Of a stretch of 64,000 nucleotides of DNA, positions 16,350 through 25,902 are shown in pieces. A program made the translations under genes and the position numbers. The stretch lies in contig JASDSY010000032.1 in NCBI GenBank assembly GCA_041441465.1, forward strand, positions 68,982 through 132,981, given 5' to 3'. Positions within the stretch are counted from its first letter, which is position 1, and each line of letters opens with the position of its first letter. The stretch is from JASDSY01 sp041441465. Lineage in GTDB: Bacteria; Muiribacteriota; UBA9980. The notes beneath the pieces were generated by a model. That model made no database searches. It worked only from the letters and a program-made list of their open reading frames with translations, and was not told where the DNA came from.

Positions 16350-18248
16350 TTATTTTTCAATGAAGTAAAAATCATCCATCAGCGATTGATTTTCCCAGGG
16401 CAGCTGTTCTTTTGTCCTTGAATACACTTCTTTGCGCGTCTGCTGAAAAACCTTCAAAATATCGATACCCGGCTTTAAAATATTATTGACGAGCGCTTCC
16501 GTATAGGGGCTGTTCTGGCCGTCGCCGTCGCTTGCTGTCTGGTTAGGTGAAGTCGAGTAAGCGATTAAGGTGCCCTGCGCCGGATGATCTACGCTTGCGA
16601 GCCCGTGCGATAGACTGCGTTTAAAGCCTTTGCCGAACGGATTGTTGCGGCAGGCGTCAAGTATGATTATGGTTATTCCGGGACGGCCGGTACCGATTTC
16701 CTCGATTACCCAGTTGGCGTTTACGCATTCGTCCTCTATTTCATGCTCGTTTTTTAAGTCGAATTCGAGCGGCACGAGATAATTTTCGCCGTTATACTGC
16801 ACTCCGTGGCCTGAATAGAAAAAAAGCGCGGCGCTGTCTTTATCAAGTTTCGAAACATAGCTGCGTACGAGTTCCTTTATTTTTTTCTTGTTGAGGTTTT
16901 CGCCGCTAGTGACGTCGAATCCGCATTTTTTTAATGTTTTTTCCATAAGGCGCGCGTCATTTACCGTATTTATGAGTTTATTTTCGGCGTATTCAGAATT
17001 GCCGATGATTAGGGCATAACGCCTGGCGGAATTTTTAAGCTTATTGTCAGCTTTTGTTTGCTTTATTACACCGGCATTTTCACCGGCCGGCTCGGAAGAT
17101 AAGGGGGCCCCGGCGGTATTGAACTTTTGTTCAGGTTTAATTTCTGCGGTTTTATTGTCCGGCGTTTGTGATGTTGAATCTGATTTAGGTTGATTTTTTC
17201 CGAGTTTTTCATTTAAAGTATTTAAATTATGCCTGGCCGAAGAATTTTTAGGATCTAATTCCAGCGCTTTGCCGTAATCTTTAAGGGCTCCCGCGTTGTC
17301 ATTATTGAATTCCAGCGCCACGCCTCTGGCGTTATAGGTATTTGAATAATTAGGATTTATTTCAATAGCTTTGCTGTAATCCTTGATAGCTGCGTCATTT
17401 GCTCCCTTATCCATATAAGCATTCCCGCGCCTGTAATAAGCCTCGTAATAGTCGGGCTTTAATGTAATTGCGCTGCCGAAGTCTTTTAAGGCATTTTCAT
17501 AATCGGCTGCGGAATTATTTTTATTTTTTTTCATGTTATAGGCAATTCCGCGGTTATAATATGCCTCGGCGTATTTCGGATTTAACTTGATCGCTTCCGT
17601 GAAATCGTTTATGGCGTCATCATATTTTTCTTTTTGATAATATGAATAACCGCGATTATTATAGACTTCTGAATATGTCGAATTCATTTCCGGCGAATCG
17701 ATTTTCAGTTTAATAGCCTCGCTGTAGTCATTGATTGCATTTTCATAGTCTTTTTTGGCTTGATAGGAATTGCCGCGGTCATAATAAATTTGCAAAGCGG
17801 CTGGATTTAATTCAATAGCTTTATCATAATATTGTACAGCTTTATCATAATTTACATCGCTGTATATTTTCCCAAGCTCACAATATGCTTTGAAATATTT
17901 AGGATCAATTTCGATAGCTTTGTTAAAATTTTGTATGGCCATATCCAGATACATTGCGGCTTTTTTTTCGTCTAAATTGACTTTTGCGTCAAAACACTGC
18001 CGCCGGCGTGTGATTCCGCGGTTATAATATAACTCCGCTGATTCGGAGTTTAATTCGATAGCTGTGTTATTGTCATTCATAGCCTTATCGTAGTCTTCTA
18101 ATTCGTAATATGCCATGCCGCGCAGTTTATAATTGTCACTATCTTTAGGGTGAAGCTCAATGCATTTTTCAAGCTGCTTAACCGTCTCTAAATAGCTTGC
18201 TTTAGCTTTATCATATTCTTTTATTTCATTATAAGCCTTGCCAAGCAT
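16350..18248 (-). CDS. TPR-caspase (peptidase C14) protein, downstream part of a split gene
   Basis: A 632-residue protein with about nine tetratricopeptide repeats (residues 1-350), a Ser/Pro/Lys-rich linker, then a caspase-like domain from about 409 (RRYALIIGNSEYAENKLINTVNDA). The catalytic His481 is in FFYSGHGVQ and Cys533 in ILDACRNNP, so the protease dyad is intact. This resembles bacterial orthocaspases, with the TPRs expected to bind partners. The frame stays open upstream of this Met to 18371, where a TAA separates it from an in-frame signal-peptide-TPR segment. If only this half is made from Met 18248, it would lack a signal peptide. Confidence 0.85.
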   Translation of the reverse strand: MLGKAYNEIKEYDKAKASYLETVKQLEKCIELHPKDSDNYKLRGMAYYELEDYDKAMNDNNTAIELNSESAELYYNRGITRRRQCFDAKVNLDEKKAAMYLDMAIQNFNKAIEIDPKYFKAYCELGKIYSDVNYDKAVQYYDKAIELNPAALQIYYDRGNSYQAKKDYENAINDYSEAIKLKIDSPEMNSTYSEVYNNRGYSYYQKEKYDDAINDFTEAIKLNPKYAEAYYNRGIAYNMKKNKNNSAADYENALKDFGSAITLKPDYYEAYYRRGNAYMDKGANDAAIKDYSKAIEINPNYSNTYNARGVALEFNNDNAGALKDYGKALELDPKNSSARHNLNTLNEKLGKNQPKSDSTSQTPDNKTAEIKPEQKFNTAGAPLSSEPAGENAGVIKQTKADNKLKNSARRYALIIGNSEYAENKLINTVNDARLMEKTLKKCGFDVTSGENLNKKKIKELVRSYVSKLDKDSAALFFYSGHGVQYNGENYLVPLEFDLKNEHEIEDECVNANWVIEEIGTGRPGITIIILDACRNNPFGKGFKRSLSHGLASVDHPAQGTLIAYSTSPNQTASDGDGQNSPYTEALVNNILKPGIDILKVFQQTRKEVYSRTKEQLPWENQSLMDDFYFIEK

Positions 18249-18371
18249 ATAATAAGCTTCGTTAATACGGTCTTCTGAATTAATAATATCGTTATAGTAT
18301 TTTATAGCTTTATCATATTCGCGTTTTGAGTAATATGCATTTCCTAATTTTAATAATGCCGGCGAATTTTT

Positions 18372-18869
18372 TTAAAATAATTTCATCATTGTTTCATAAT
18401 CTTTGATCGCATTATCACAGTCGTTTAAAATTAAATATAAATCGCCGCGATGCAGGTAAGCTAATTCGCAGTTCATTTTAATTGCTTTATTGTAGTTATC
18501 CATGGCCTGGTTATATTCATGTTTTTCGCGTAACGCGTCGCCTTTTCGCAAATATGGAACGTAATAATCGGGTTTTAAGCTTATTAACGCGTCGCAGTCT
18601 TTTATAGCTTTATCATATTCGTGTTTTTGCATATATGCGTCGGCGCGTACCTCGTAATATTTCCAGTCAGGCTTTATTTCTATCGCTTTGGTTAAATATT
18701 TTATAGTTTCGTCATAATCGCCGGACCAATAACATGTATGGCCTTTATCAAAATAAGATTCTGCTTGATTCGCGGCATTTGCGGTAGAATGAAAAATAAA
18801 GGAAAGTTGAAAAACTAAAATTGACATTAAAAGGCAAATATGAATGTGAAGACTTATTTTTTTTACCAT
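18372..18869 (-). CDS. Signal peptide plus TPR segment, upstream part of the split TPR-caspase gene
   Basis: A 165-residue product with a signal peptide (LSFIFHSTANAANQ) and about four TPR units ending ETMMKLF. ATG 18869 is preferred because GGGGG lies ten bases before it. The stop TAA at 18372-18374 falls exactly where a TPR has its inter-repeat turn. Directly after it the same frame continues KNSPALLKLGNAYYSKREYDKA into the caspase protein. Together the segments would make one secreted protein of about 840 residues. The base change could be a real nonsense mutation, a read-through site, or a sequencing or assembly error. Confidence 0.75.
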   Translation of the reverse strand: MVKKISLHIHICLLMSILVFQLSFIFHSTANAANQAESYFDKGHTCYWSGDYDETIKYLTKAIEIKPDWKYYEVRADAYMQKHEYDKAIKDCDALISLKPDYYVPYLRKGDALREKHEYNQAMDNYNKAIKMNCELAYLHRGDLYLILNDCDNAIKDYETMMKLF

Positions 18870-19174
18870 TTGCAATTATCCCCCGCCATAATATTTTAAA
18901 AGAACTAATTGATTATTACCCAAAATATAATTATGATTGAATTTATCAGTATTAAAAAAGAATAACTTAAATGATAATTATTGTCAATGGATTTTTGATT
19001 AAATTGATTTGTTACGGCAAATATATTTTTGCAGTAATTAAAAAAATTATTAAAAATATATATTTACTGTTGCATTACATACAGATATAAGTTAAAATAA
19101 CTCCAAATTTAAATGCTTGCTTTTTTAATCTAGAATATATATGGTTCGTATCATTAAGTCGGGAGGAAGTTCTA
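18870..19174. other. Divergent AT-rich spacer before the LuxC operon
   Basis: About 300 bases with no coding potential. A GGGAGGAAG ribosome binding site ends just before 19175. I could not pick out a confident -35/-10 pair for either direction. Confidence 0.5.
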
Positions 19175-21847
19175 ATGAAAACATGGTTTTGTTTTGGGAA
19201 AATCCGTGAAGACGAAAATATAACGCCTGAAATGATTGTTAAAGTAATCGAAGACGGTCGGAAAATCGCTAGTGAATTTAAAAATGTGCCTCTGATAAAA
19301 ATACTCAGGATATTAGAAAAAACATCAGACATATTAAATGACCCGAATCATCCTATCAGGATAGAAACCCTCGAAAGAATGCCTGAAATAATAGGCTTCA
19401 CCAGGCCGATGGTTGAAACAGGCTTAAATACGCTGTGCGCCACAATGCGTGTCCCGGCGCTTCTGGCAAGACTCGACACCGATCTCGAGGATTCCAATTT
19501 TCTGGACGAATTTACATATCACAAAGTTTTTGACGGCTACATAAAAGCGGAACCCCGCGGCTTGATAGCTCACGTATCGGCCGGAAACGTTTTTATAGGG
19601 GCTGTCGATACACTTCTTCAGGGCATAATGACAAAAAACGTCAACATACTTAAAATGTCATCGATAGATACAGTATTCCCTATTTTATTCGCCAAAGCAT
19701 TAAAAGAAGCCGATCCCGAAGGAATCGTCTCAAATACATTCTGCCTCGTTCCTTTTAAATCGGGCGACGAAGGCATAGAAAAAATAATTAAAGCCGAATG
19801 CAACGTTATAATCGTTTACGGCGGCAAGGAAGCCATAGAAGCTTACCGCAAAGGTCTCGGCGTGCATACCAAAGTCGTGGAATACGGCCCTAAATATTCC
19901 TGCGCCGTAATTGACGGCGGAATAATGAAACAAAAAGGCATAAATACTGTCGCAGCAAGTATGGCTCATGATTTCACGATGTGGGAACAATCGGCATGCT
20001 CTTCGCCGCATACGGTTTTTGTAAAAGGTGAAAAAGAGGCTAATGAATTTGCAAAGGCGCTTGCATGTGAACTTGAAAACTATTCAAAAATTTATCCTCA
20101 TGGTAAAATTCCAGTAAATGAAAAAGTAGAAATAACCAAAAGCCGCGAACTCGCAAGAGTTCATCAAGCGCTTGGCGAGGCCGAACTTATTGTTCCGGCT
20201 GACGGATCACAGGAATGGACTGTGATATACGAAAAAAATTCAGAATTCAGGGTAAGCTGCCATCACAGAACTGCATATGTAAAACCGATTGCTGATTTTG
20301 ATTCAGCAATCAAAACGCTCACGCCTTATGGTGAATATATTCAGAGTATAGCAGTTCTGGCTTCGCCGGCCGATACTTTTTATATATCGGAAAAATTATG
20401 CGCTATAGGCGCAGACAGAATCACAGAACCGGGAAATATGTCAAGGCGTAAAAATGGTACGCCGCACGACGGCACAAGAGGTACGGCGGAATTTGTGCGC
20501 TGGGTCTCGATCGGCCAGAAAAAGCCTCTTGAAGATCAATTTGATTACATGGATACCGCCGAAAGAGATAAACTTACGCTTGAACGCTTAAATTATCTGC
20601 TGGCATATTGCCGCGAAAAATCAGAATTTTACCGTGGCCGGCTTCCGGTAGAACCACTCAAATCAATAAAAGAGCTTTCTAAAATTCCGATACTTACCCA
20701 GAAAGACTTCAGAGACCACCTTCCGCCTTCAGGCACCGGAATACTCACCGACAAACTTGGAAAAAGTTATTCATTCGGAAGCGGCGGCACTGTCGGCAAG
20801 CCGAAATTTGTATTCAGGACTATTGACGAAACGCGGCGCAACGCAAGAGCGCTGGCCAAAGGATTAGTAAATTCGGGATTATGCGAAGGCGATATTGTCG
20901 GAAATCTTTTCTTCGCCGGAAATATGTGGGCTTCTTTTGTAAGCGTAAATATGGCGCTTGAAGAAACAGGGTGCCATATACTTCCGATAGCGGGAAACGC
21001 CTGCGATATGGAAGCGATAATTTCATACCTGAAAGCATTCTCGGCAAACGTCATAATATCGATACCGTCAGTCATAATATCGCTTGCGCAATACGTCGAA
21101 AAAAATAAAATAACCGGAATTAAAATAGAAAAAGTTTTTTACGGCGGCGAGCATCTTTTTCCGGACGCTCAAAAATATGTAGCAAATGTACTGGGAGCAA
21201 AGATTATAGCATCGGCGGGATATACGACAAACGACACCGGAATGGCAGGATATCAATGCCAGTGCTGCCGTGGCGGAATACATCATATAACAGAAAACAT
21301 ACATATAGTTGAAATAGTTGACCCTGAGACCAATATGCCGGTACCGGACGGCCGGGAAGGCAAAATTATACTTACAAACATAGACAGGTATTTAATGCCC
21401 ATAATACGATACGAAATAGGCGATCTTGGAAGAATAATAACTGAGAAATGCGCCTGCGGAAGAACGCTTAAACTTATGGAACTTCTCGGAAGGGCCGACG
21501 AAGTGCTGATAATAGGCGGCGCAAATATCTCGCAGGATTCAATTGCTAAAGCCATTTCCAAAGTCGATGGGCTCTCATTCCATTTTAAAATGACGGCAAA
21601 ATTGTCAGAAATGCACGACCTGCTCGTAGTCGAAGTCGAGGCGCTTGAAAAAATTTCAGAAGAAAAAGGCAGAGAGCTCGAAGGCAAGCTTTACGCAAGC
21701 CTTTTGTCTGAAAAACCTGAATTCGAATCATTTTTAAAAACTCAGAGCATCGCCAAACCTATCGTCAAAGTTTTAAACCCGGGTGAATTACCGCGCAATC
21801 CTCGCACCGGAAAAGTAAAACATATGTCAGACGAAAGGAAAAACTAA
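19175..21847 (+). CDS. LuxC-type acyl-CoA reductase fused to a PaaK-like adenylating ligase
   Basis: An 890-residue two-domain protein. Residues 1-445 match LuxC, the NADPH-dependent acyl-CoA/acyl-enzyme reductase that makes aldehydes: RGLIAHVSAGNVFIGAVDTLLQG and the catalytic Cys275 in MWEQSACSSPH. Residues about 460-890 match the PaaK/LuxE adenylate-forming superfamily: SFGSGGTVGKPKF (AMP-binding loop), YGGEHLF, ASAGYTTNDTGM, PIIRYEIGDLG, and a C-terminal GELPRNPRTGKVKH. A paired CQCCRGG/CACG motif suggests the structural zinc site found in this group. Activation and reduction of a carboxylic acid in one polypeptide is the expected chemistry. It is first in a six-gene operon, followed one base later by the next gene. 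Confidence 0.9.
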   Translation: MKTWFCFGKIREDENITPEMIVKVIEDGRKIASEFKNVPLIKILRILEKTSDILNDPNHPIRIETLERMPEIIGFTRPMVETGLNTLCATMRVPALLARLDTDLEDSNFLDEFTYHKVFDGYIKAEPRGLIAHVSAGNVFIGAVDTLLQGIMTKNVNILKMSSIDTVFPILFAKALKEADPEGIVSNTFCLVPFKSGDEGIEKIIKAECNVIIVYGGKEAIEAYRKGLGVHTKVVEYGPKYSCAVIDGGIMKQKGINTVAASMAHDFTMWEQSACSSPHTVFVKGEKEANEFAKALACELENYSKIYPHGKIPVNEKVEITKSRELARVHQALGEAELIVPADGSQEWTVIYEKNSEFRVSCHHRTAYVKPIADFDSAIKTLTPYGEYIQSIAVLASPADTFYISEKLCAIGADRITEPGNMSRRKNGTPHDGTRGTAEFVRWVSIGQKKPLEDQFDYMDTAERDKLTLERLNYLLAYCREKSEFYRGRLPVEPLKSIKELSKIPILTQKDFRDHLPPSGTGILTDKLGKSYSFGSGGTVGKPKFVFRTIDETRRNARALAKGLVNSGLCEGDIVGNLFFAGNMWASFVSVNMALEETGCHILPIAGNACDMEAIISYLKAFSANVIISIPSVIISLAQYVEKNKITGIKIEKVFYGGEHLFPDAQKYVANVLGAKIIASAGYTTNDTGMAGYQCQCCRGGIHHITENIHIVEIVDPETNMPVPDGREGKIILTNIDRYLMPIIRYEIGDLGRIITEKCACGRTLKLMELLGRADEVLIIGGANISQDSIAKAISKVDGLSFHFKMTAKLSEMHDLLVVEVEALEKISEEKGRELEGKLYASLLSEKPEFESFLKTQSIAKPIVKVLNPGELPRNPRTGKVKHMSDERKN

Positions 21848-21848
21848 A

Positions 21849-23330
21849 ATGGAAATATGCAAATTTGAAAAACAAATCGCAAAAATTAACGTTAAAGCCG
21901 ACATGAAATATATGCCGCCGATCCTTCAATTTGTCCATTCATTTTCGGAAAGCGAAGGGCTTTCATCCAAAAAAGCGACGCTTATGGAAGTAGCGGTCGA
22001 AGAAGCCTGCGTCAACGTCATTAAGCATGCTTACGCGCCGGACGAAGACGGCGATTTCGAAGTTGCCCTGCTGCGCCGCCCGAATCAAATCGTAATATCG
22101 ATAGAAGATCACGGGCTTCCAGTCGATATGAAAGCGCTCGAAAAAAATGAAAATAATAGCCTCGGCATAATGCTTATGAAATCGATCGCCGACGAAACTA
22201 TTTTTCAAAACCTTGGCGAACGCGGAAAATGCATTAAAATAATTAAAAATATTTCTGAAAACTTCGAAGCGCTGAAAGAGCTGGCAAACAGGGAGCCGGC
22301 AGCCGTTGAAAAAGCGCCTGACAACGAACCGCTTGAAATAAGATTCATGAACCCGGAAGAGGCGGCTAAACTTTCAAGATGCATATATCACGCTTACGGC
22401 TATACCTATACGACGACATTTTATTATCCTGAAAAAATAACGGAAATGATAAATTCCGGAACGTTAAAATCAATCGTAGCATTGGATAAAAGCGGTGAAA
22501 TAGTGGCGCACCTGGGATTAAAATTTCCCGCACCTGGCGCAAAAATTGCCGAATCAGCCCAGGCCGCGGTCAATCCAAAGTACAGAGGCCGCCATCTATT
22601 CGAGGACATGAAAAAATTTGCAGCCGAATACGCCAGAAAAACACAGATGTTTGGCCTGTACAGCGAATCGGTAACGCTGCATCCTTACACTCAAAAAGGA
22701 AATATTGCGTTAGGCGCCAAAGAAGTCGGCCTTATTCTCGCATATATTCCAGAAACCGCATTTTTTAAAAAAATACAGGTTGAAAATCAAAATCCTCAGC
22801 GTCAGGCAGCGCTGCTTTTTTACATGAAAACCTCTGAAAGCCCTGAACGCGAGGTTTATTTACCGGAACGCCACACTGAGATAATAAAAAAGATATATTC
22901 CCATAACGAACTTAAAAGGACATTCGGCCGGGCGGCCAAATATGTGCCTGAAAAACCAACGGCGCTTGAAGTTGATTTCAGCCCGTATCTTAATGCCGCT
23001 ATGATAATGATAAATTATATAGGAAGCGCTTTTACTTTTGAATTAATTTTAAAAAATTACCGGCGCGAATTATGCGAAAAAAAAGCGTCCTGCATATATA
23101 TTTTCATACCTCTTTCAAGCCCCGGCGCGCCATCAGCATGCGATGTAGCTGAAAAATCAGGTTTTTCATTCGCCGGAATAATTCCTGAATATTTTTCGGG
23201 CGATTGCATAGTTTATCAATTTTTAAATAACGTAGAAGTTGACAGTGAAAGAATATGCACCGCTTCGGAATTCGCTCGCGAACTTTTAAAATATATAATT
23301 AACGAATACAATAACCGGAAAAAAAATTAA
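21849..23330 (+). CDS. RsbW-like ATPase domain fused to GNAT-type acetyltransferase
   Basis: A 493-residue fusion. Residues 1-140 form an RsbW/SpoIIAB-type histidine-kinase-like ATPase: N box EEACVNVIKHAY (51-62), G1 box SIEDHGLPVD and G2-like LGIMLMKSIADE. Residues about 160-345 have the GNAT layout (IRFMNPEEAAKLSRCIYHAYGYTY, SAQAAVNPKYRGRHLFEDM). The last 150 residues are a further alpha-beta segment, perhaps a degenerate second GNAT. It sits one base after the LuxC-PaaK gene, with GAAAGGA before the ATG. RsbW-GNAT fusions are known as scattered architectures, but the role with LuxC is unclear. It could acetylate the product or act as a partner switch for the operon. Confidence 0.82.
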   Translation: MEICKFEKQIAKINVKADMKYMPPILQFVHSFSESEGLSSKKATLMEVAVEEACVNVIKHAYAPDEDGDFEVALLRRPNQIVISIEDHGLPVDMKALEKNENNSLGIMLMKSIADETIFQNLGERGKCIKIIKNISENFEALKELANREPAAVEKAPDNEPLEIRFMNPEEAAKLSRCIYHAYGYTYTTTFYYPEKITEMINSGTLKSIVALDKSGEIVAHLGLKFPAPGAKIAESAQAAVNPKYRGRHLFEDMKKFAAEYARKTQMFGLYSESVTLHPYTQKGNIALGAKEVGLILAYIPETAFFKKIQVENQNPQRQAALLFYMKTSESPEREVYLPERHTEIIKKIYSHNELKRTFGRAAKYVPEKPTALEVDFSPYLNAAMIMINYIGSAFTFELILKNYRRELCEKKASCIYIFIPLSSPGAPSACDVAEKSGFSFAGIIPEYFSGDCIVYQFLNNVEVDSERICTASEFARELLKYIINEYNNRKKN

Positions 23331-23350
23331 TAAAAGAAGGTGCGGAAAAT

Positions 23351-24469
23351 ATGCAAAACATAGAAAACCTTTTTAAAAATAAAAATGCCTTTGATTTAAA
23401 CGCGGAAAATCAGAATCTTTTTTTGGAAGCGATGAGAGAGGCTGTTGAATTTCATAGAAAAAACTCAAAAGTTTACGACGGAATATGCTCGCAGCATAAT
23501 TTTTCGTTCGACCGCGACATAAAAAGCGAAAAAGACCTTTATAAAATACCTCATATAATGGTTAACGTTTTCAAGGAAATAAAACTTCTGTCAGTTCCGC
23601 AGTCACAGATAACGCTTTCATTTACATCATCAGGCACCACCGGAATGACAAGCCAGACCAATTTGGACGATATATCAATACAGAGACAGGGTTTCACAAG
23701 AAAATCTACAGTAGAAAGCTACGGCCTGGCTGCATACGACGAAGAAGTAAATTACGTTTGTTTTTCTTACGACCCGGAGACAAGCGGCACTAAAGGCGCG
23801 GCACACACACATACGGCATATACAAGTTTCGCTAAATCAAGAGAGACTTTTTACGCAATATCGCGCGATGAAAAAGGCGAAGCAAAATTTAAAATAAACG
23901 AATGCATAGCCGCGCTCGACCGTTATAGCAAAAGCGGCCTGCCGCTTAGAATAACGGGGTTTCCTTCTTTCGGATACACGACTTTAAAAAAACTTGACGA
24001 AATGGGACAGCATTTTTCATTTCCGCAAAGCAGTGTTTTATTTTCTGGCGGCGGCTGGAAACTGCCGGGCGGCGATCCTATATCATTCGACGAATATTCG
24101 GAACTTGTAAAACGCGTCCTCGGAATCGCCAGAGACAGAATCAGAGACGTTTATGGAATGATAGAGCATGGCATACCTTATATGACATGTGAATGCGGAA
24201 ATTTCCATGTGCCGATATATTCGCGGGTTTATTCAGTCGATCCGGCGACGGCGGAACTGCTGCCAGACGGCCAGACGGGGCTTTTAAAATTAATAACCCC
24301 TTACATACATAGTGTTCCGGCTATTTCGATACTCAGCACCGATTATGGCGTTATCGCCAACGACTGCAAATGCGGCAGAAAAACACCGCACATTATTTTA
24401 AAAGGCCGGGCAGGAGTAAAAAAATATGCCGGCTGCGGCATTTCCGCGGCTCAGCTTCTCGCGAGTTAA
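23351..24469 (+). CDS. LuxE-like acyl-protein synthetase
   Basis: A 372-residue adenylate-forming enzyme of the LuxE branch, which activates a fatty acid as acyl-AMP and passes it to a Cys. Visible landmarks are LTLSFTSSGTTGMTSQ (AMP-binding loop), a conserved FSYDPETSGTKGAAHTH segment, LFSGGGWKLPGGDPI, DVYGMIEHG, and a Cys-rich ECGNFHVP/CKCGRKTPH pair. In luminous bacteria LuxE works with LuxC in a reductase complex; no luxAB or luxD is found here. It begins 20 bp after the RsbW-GNAT gene and is 59 bp before the next ligase. Confidence 0.88.
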   Translation: MQNIENLFKNKNAFDLNAENQNLFLEAMREAVEFHRKNSKVYDGICSQHNFSFDRDIKSEKDLYKIPHIMVNVFKEIKLLSVPQSQITLSFTSSGTTGMTSQTNLDDISIQRQGFTRKSTVESYGLAAYDEEVNYVCFSYDPETSGTKGAAHTHTAYTSFAKSRETFYAISRDEKGEAKFKINECIAALDRYSKSGLPLRITGFPSFGYTTLKKLDEMGQHFSFPQSSVLFSGGGWKLPGGDPISFDEYSELVKRVLGIARDRIRDVYGMIEHGIPYMTCECGNFHVPIYSRVYSVDPATAELLPDGQTGLLKLITPYIHSVPAISILSTDYGVIANDCKCGRKTPHIILKGRAGVKKYAGCGISAAQLLAS

Positions 24470-24528
24470 CAGCGGCTGATTTCTTTAATTGCATTCATAC
24501 AGCACATTTTTTAAGGAGGCAACAATTC

Positions 24529-25902
24529 ATGGAACCCAAAAAGTTTATAAATGAAGTATATAATAAAGTTCCGGCATATTCAGACTTTCTATCAAAACAT
24601 TCCATAACTCCCGATTCGGATTGGGAATCAATTCCGCTTATAACGAAAAAAGATTATCTGCTTTCATATCCGCTTGAAAAAATATGCTGGAACGGAACGC
24701 TTGACGGGTGTCATTTAATAGGCGCCAGTTCAGGGTTCAGCAAATCGGGAACGATTTTTTGGCCTAAAAGACCTGAGGATGAAAGGCATGCCCTGGAAGC
24801 AACTGAAAAAATGCTCATTGAACATCATAATTTAGATAAAAAAAAGACGCTGGTTTTAGTATGCCTGGCATTCGGCACATGGATAGGCGGAATGCAGATT
24901 GCCTCCGTAATGAGAACGCTGGCAACGGCGGGAAAGCATAAAATGACGGTTGCCACGCCGAGTTTAAATCTTGCAGAATCAGTTGAAATATATGATCGTT
25001 TCGGCTCTAATTTTGACCAGGTAATATGGCTTACCAATCCGTCAAACGTCAACCTTATAACCGCTTTATTAAAAAAACGCGGCAAAAAAATAAAACCCGG
25101 CACCATATTTTTTGGAGTTATCGGCGAATACTTCACGGAAAACTTCAGGGAAAAAATCGCCGCCGATTACGGCCATCCTCAGGACGAACCATTTTGTATA
25201 TGGACAGGATACGGCTCAGCCGATACAGGCGATATAGCATCTGAAATCAAGAGCACAATAAAACTGCGCAAGTTTTTTCATAAAAACGCAAAATTATGTA
25301 AGCAATTTTTCGGGTCAGAAAATGCGCCGATGATACTTGCCAAAAGCCCCAGCATTTTTGTCGAAATAATAAATGAAAACATAGTAGTTACCAAAGACCA
25401 GCTTGTGCCGCTTGTGCGATACGACACAAAAGACGCCGGCGGGCTTCTTTTTAAAAAAGACCTTGAAAATTCAGAAATTCCGAAGGAAATTGTAAGCGGC
25501 CTTCCGGACGAAATGGTTTTTGTATATGGCAGAGCCAGCGACGCCGTTATTTTTTACGGCACAAACCTGCTGGTCGGAAATATTAACGATTTTCTACTAT
25601 CGCTTCCTGCAAACTATTGTTACGGCGGTTTTTTTGAAGTAAGGACCAAAAAACGCGACAATGTGACATCTTTTAATTTCACTTTATTTTTAAATACCGA
25701 TCCGCAGGAAGAGCTTAAACATGAATACGAAACGCAGCTGATAGCGTTTTTAAAATCGCAAAGCCTTGAATTTAACGCTAAATATGACGCATTATGCAAT
25801 TCAATAGGCGAATCGCTAATTACGGTGGAATTGAAAAAAATTAATTTTTCAACGGCGACGTTAAAACACCGCTATGTAATCGAGGAGGATAAAAATGTTT
25901 AA
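24529..25902 (+). CDS. PaaK-like adenylate-forming enzyme 2
   Basis: A 457-residue member of the phenylacetate-CoA ligase group. It has LIGASSGFSKSGTIFWP (AMP-binding loop), FFGVIGEYFTENFREKIA and WTGYGSADTGD in the family positions, VPLVRYDTKDAGG, and a C-terminal ACP/CoA-ligase-like cap. The AMP loop is somewhat divergent, so activity is less certain than for its neighbours. ATG 24529 is chosen because TTAAGGAGG lies nine bases before it; the longer frame to 24370 runs back over the previous gene. The 8-base overlap with the following gene argues for translational coupling. Confidence 0.78.
   Translation: MEPKKFINEVYNKVPAYSDFLSKHSITPDSDWESIPLITKKDYLLSYPLEKICWNGTLDGCHLIGASSGFSKSGTIFWPKRPEDERHALEATEKMLIEHHNLDKKKTLVLVCLAFGTWIGGMQIASVMRTLATAGKHKMTVATPSLNLAESVEIYDRFGSNFDQVIWLTNPSNVNLITALLKKRGKKIKPGTIFFGVIGEYFTENFREKIAADYGHPQDEPFCIWTGYGSADTGDIASEIKSTIKLRKFFHKNAKLCKQFFGSENAPMILAKSPSIFVEIINENIVVTKDQLVPLVRYDTKDAGGLLFKKDLENSEIPKEIVSGLPDEMVFVYGRASDAVIFYGTNLLVGNINDFLLSLPANYCYGGFFEVRTKKRDNVTSFNFTLFLNTDPQEELKHEYETQLIAFLKSQSLEFNAKYDALCNSIGESLITVELKKINFSTATLKHRYVIEEDKNV

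Noticed and set aside
18372..18374. TAA recoded as a sense codon in this organism
   Set aside because: TAA ends many other intact genes in the window at the expected family lengths (for example the amidases, LexA relatives and LuxC operon genes).
24370..24528. Longer start for the PaaK-like gene, running back over the LuxE-like gene
   Set aside because: The TTAAGGAGG site points to ATG 24529 and the extra codons overlap LuxE in another frame with no family similarity.
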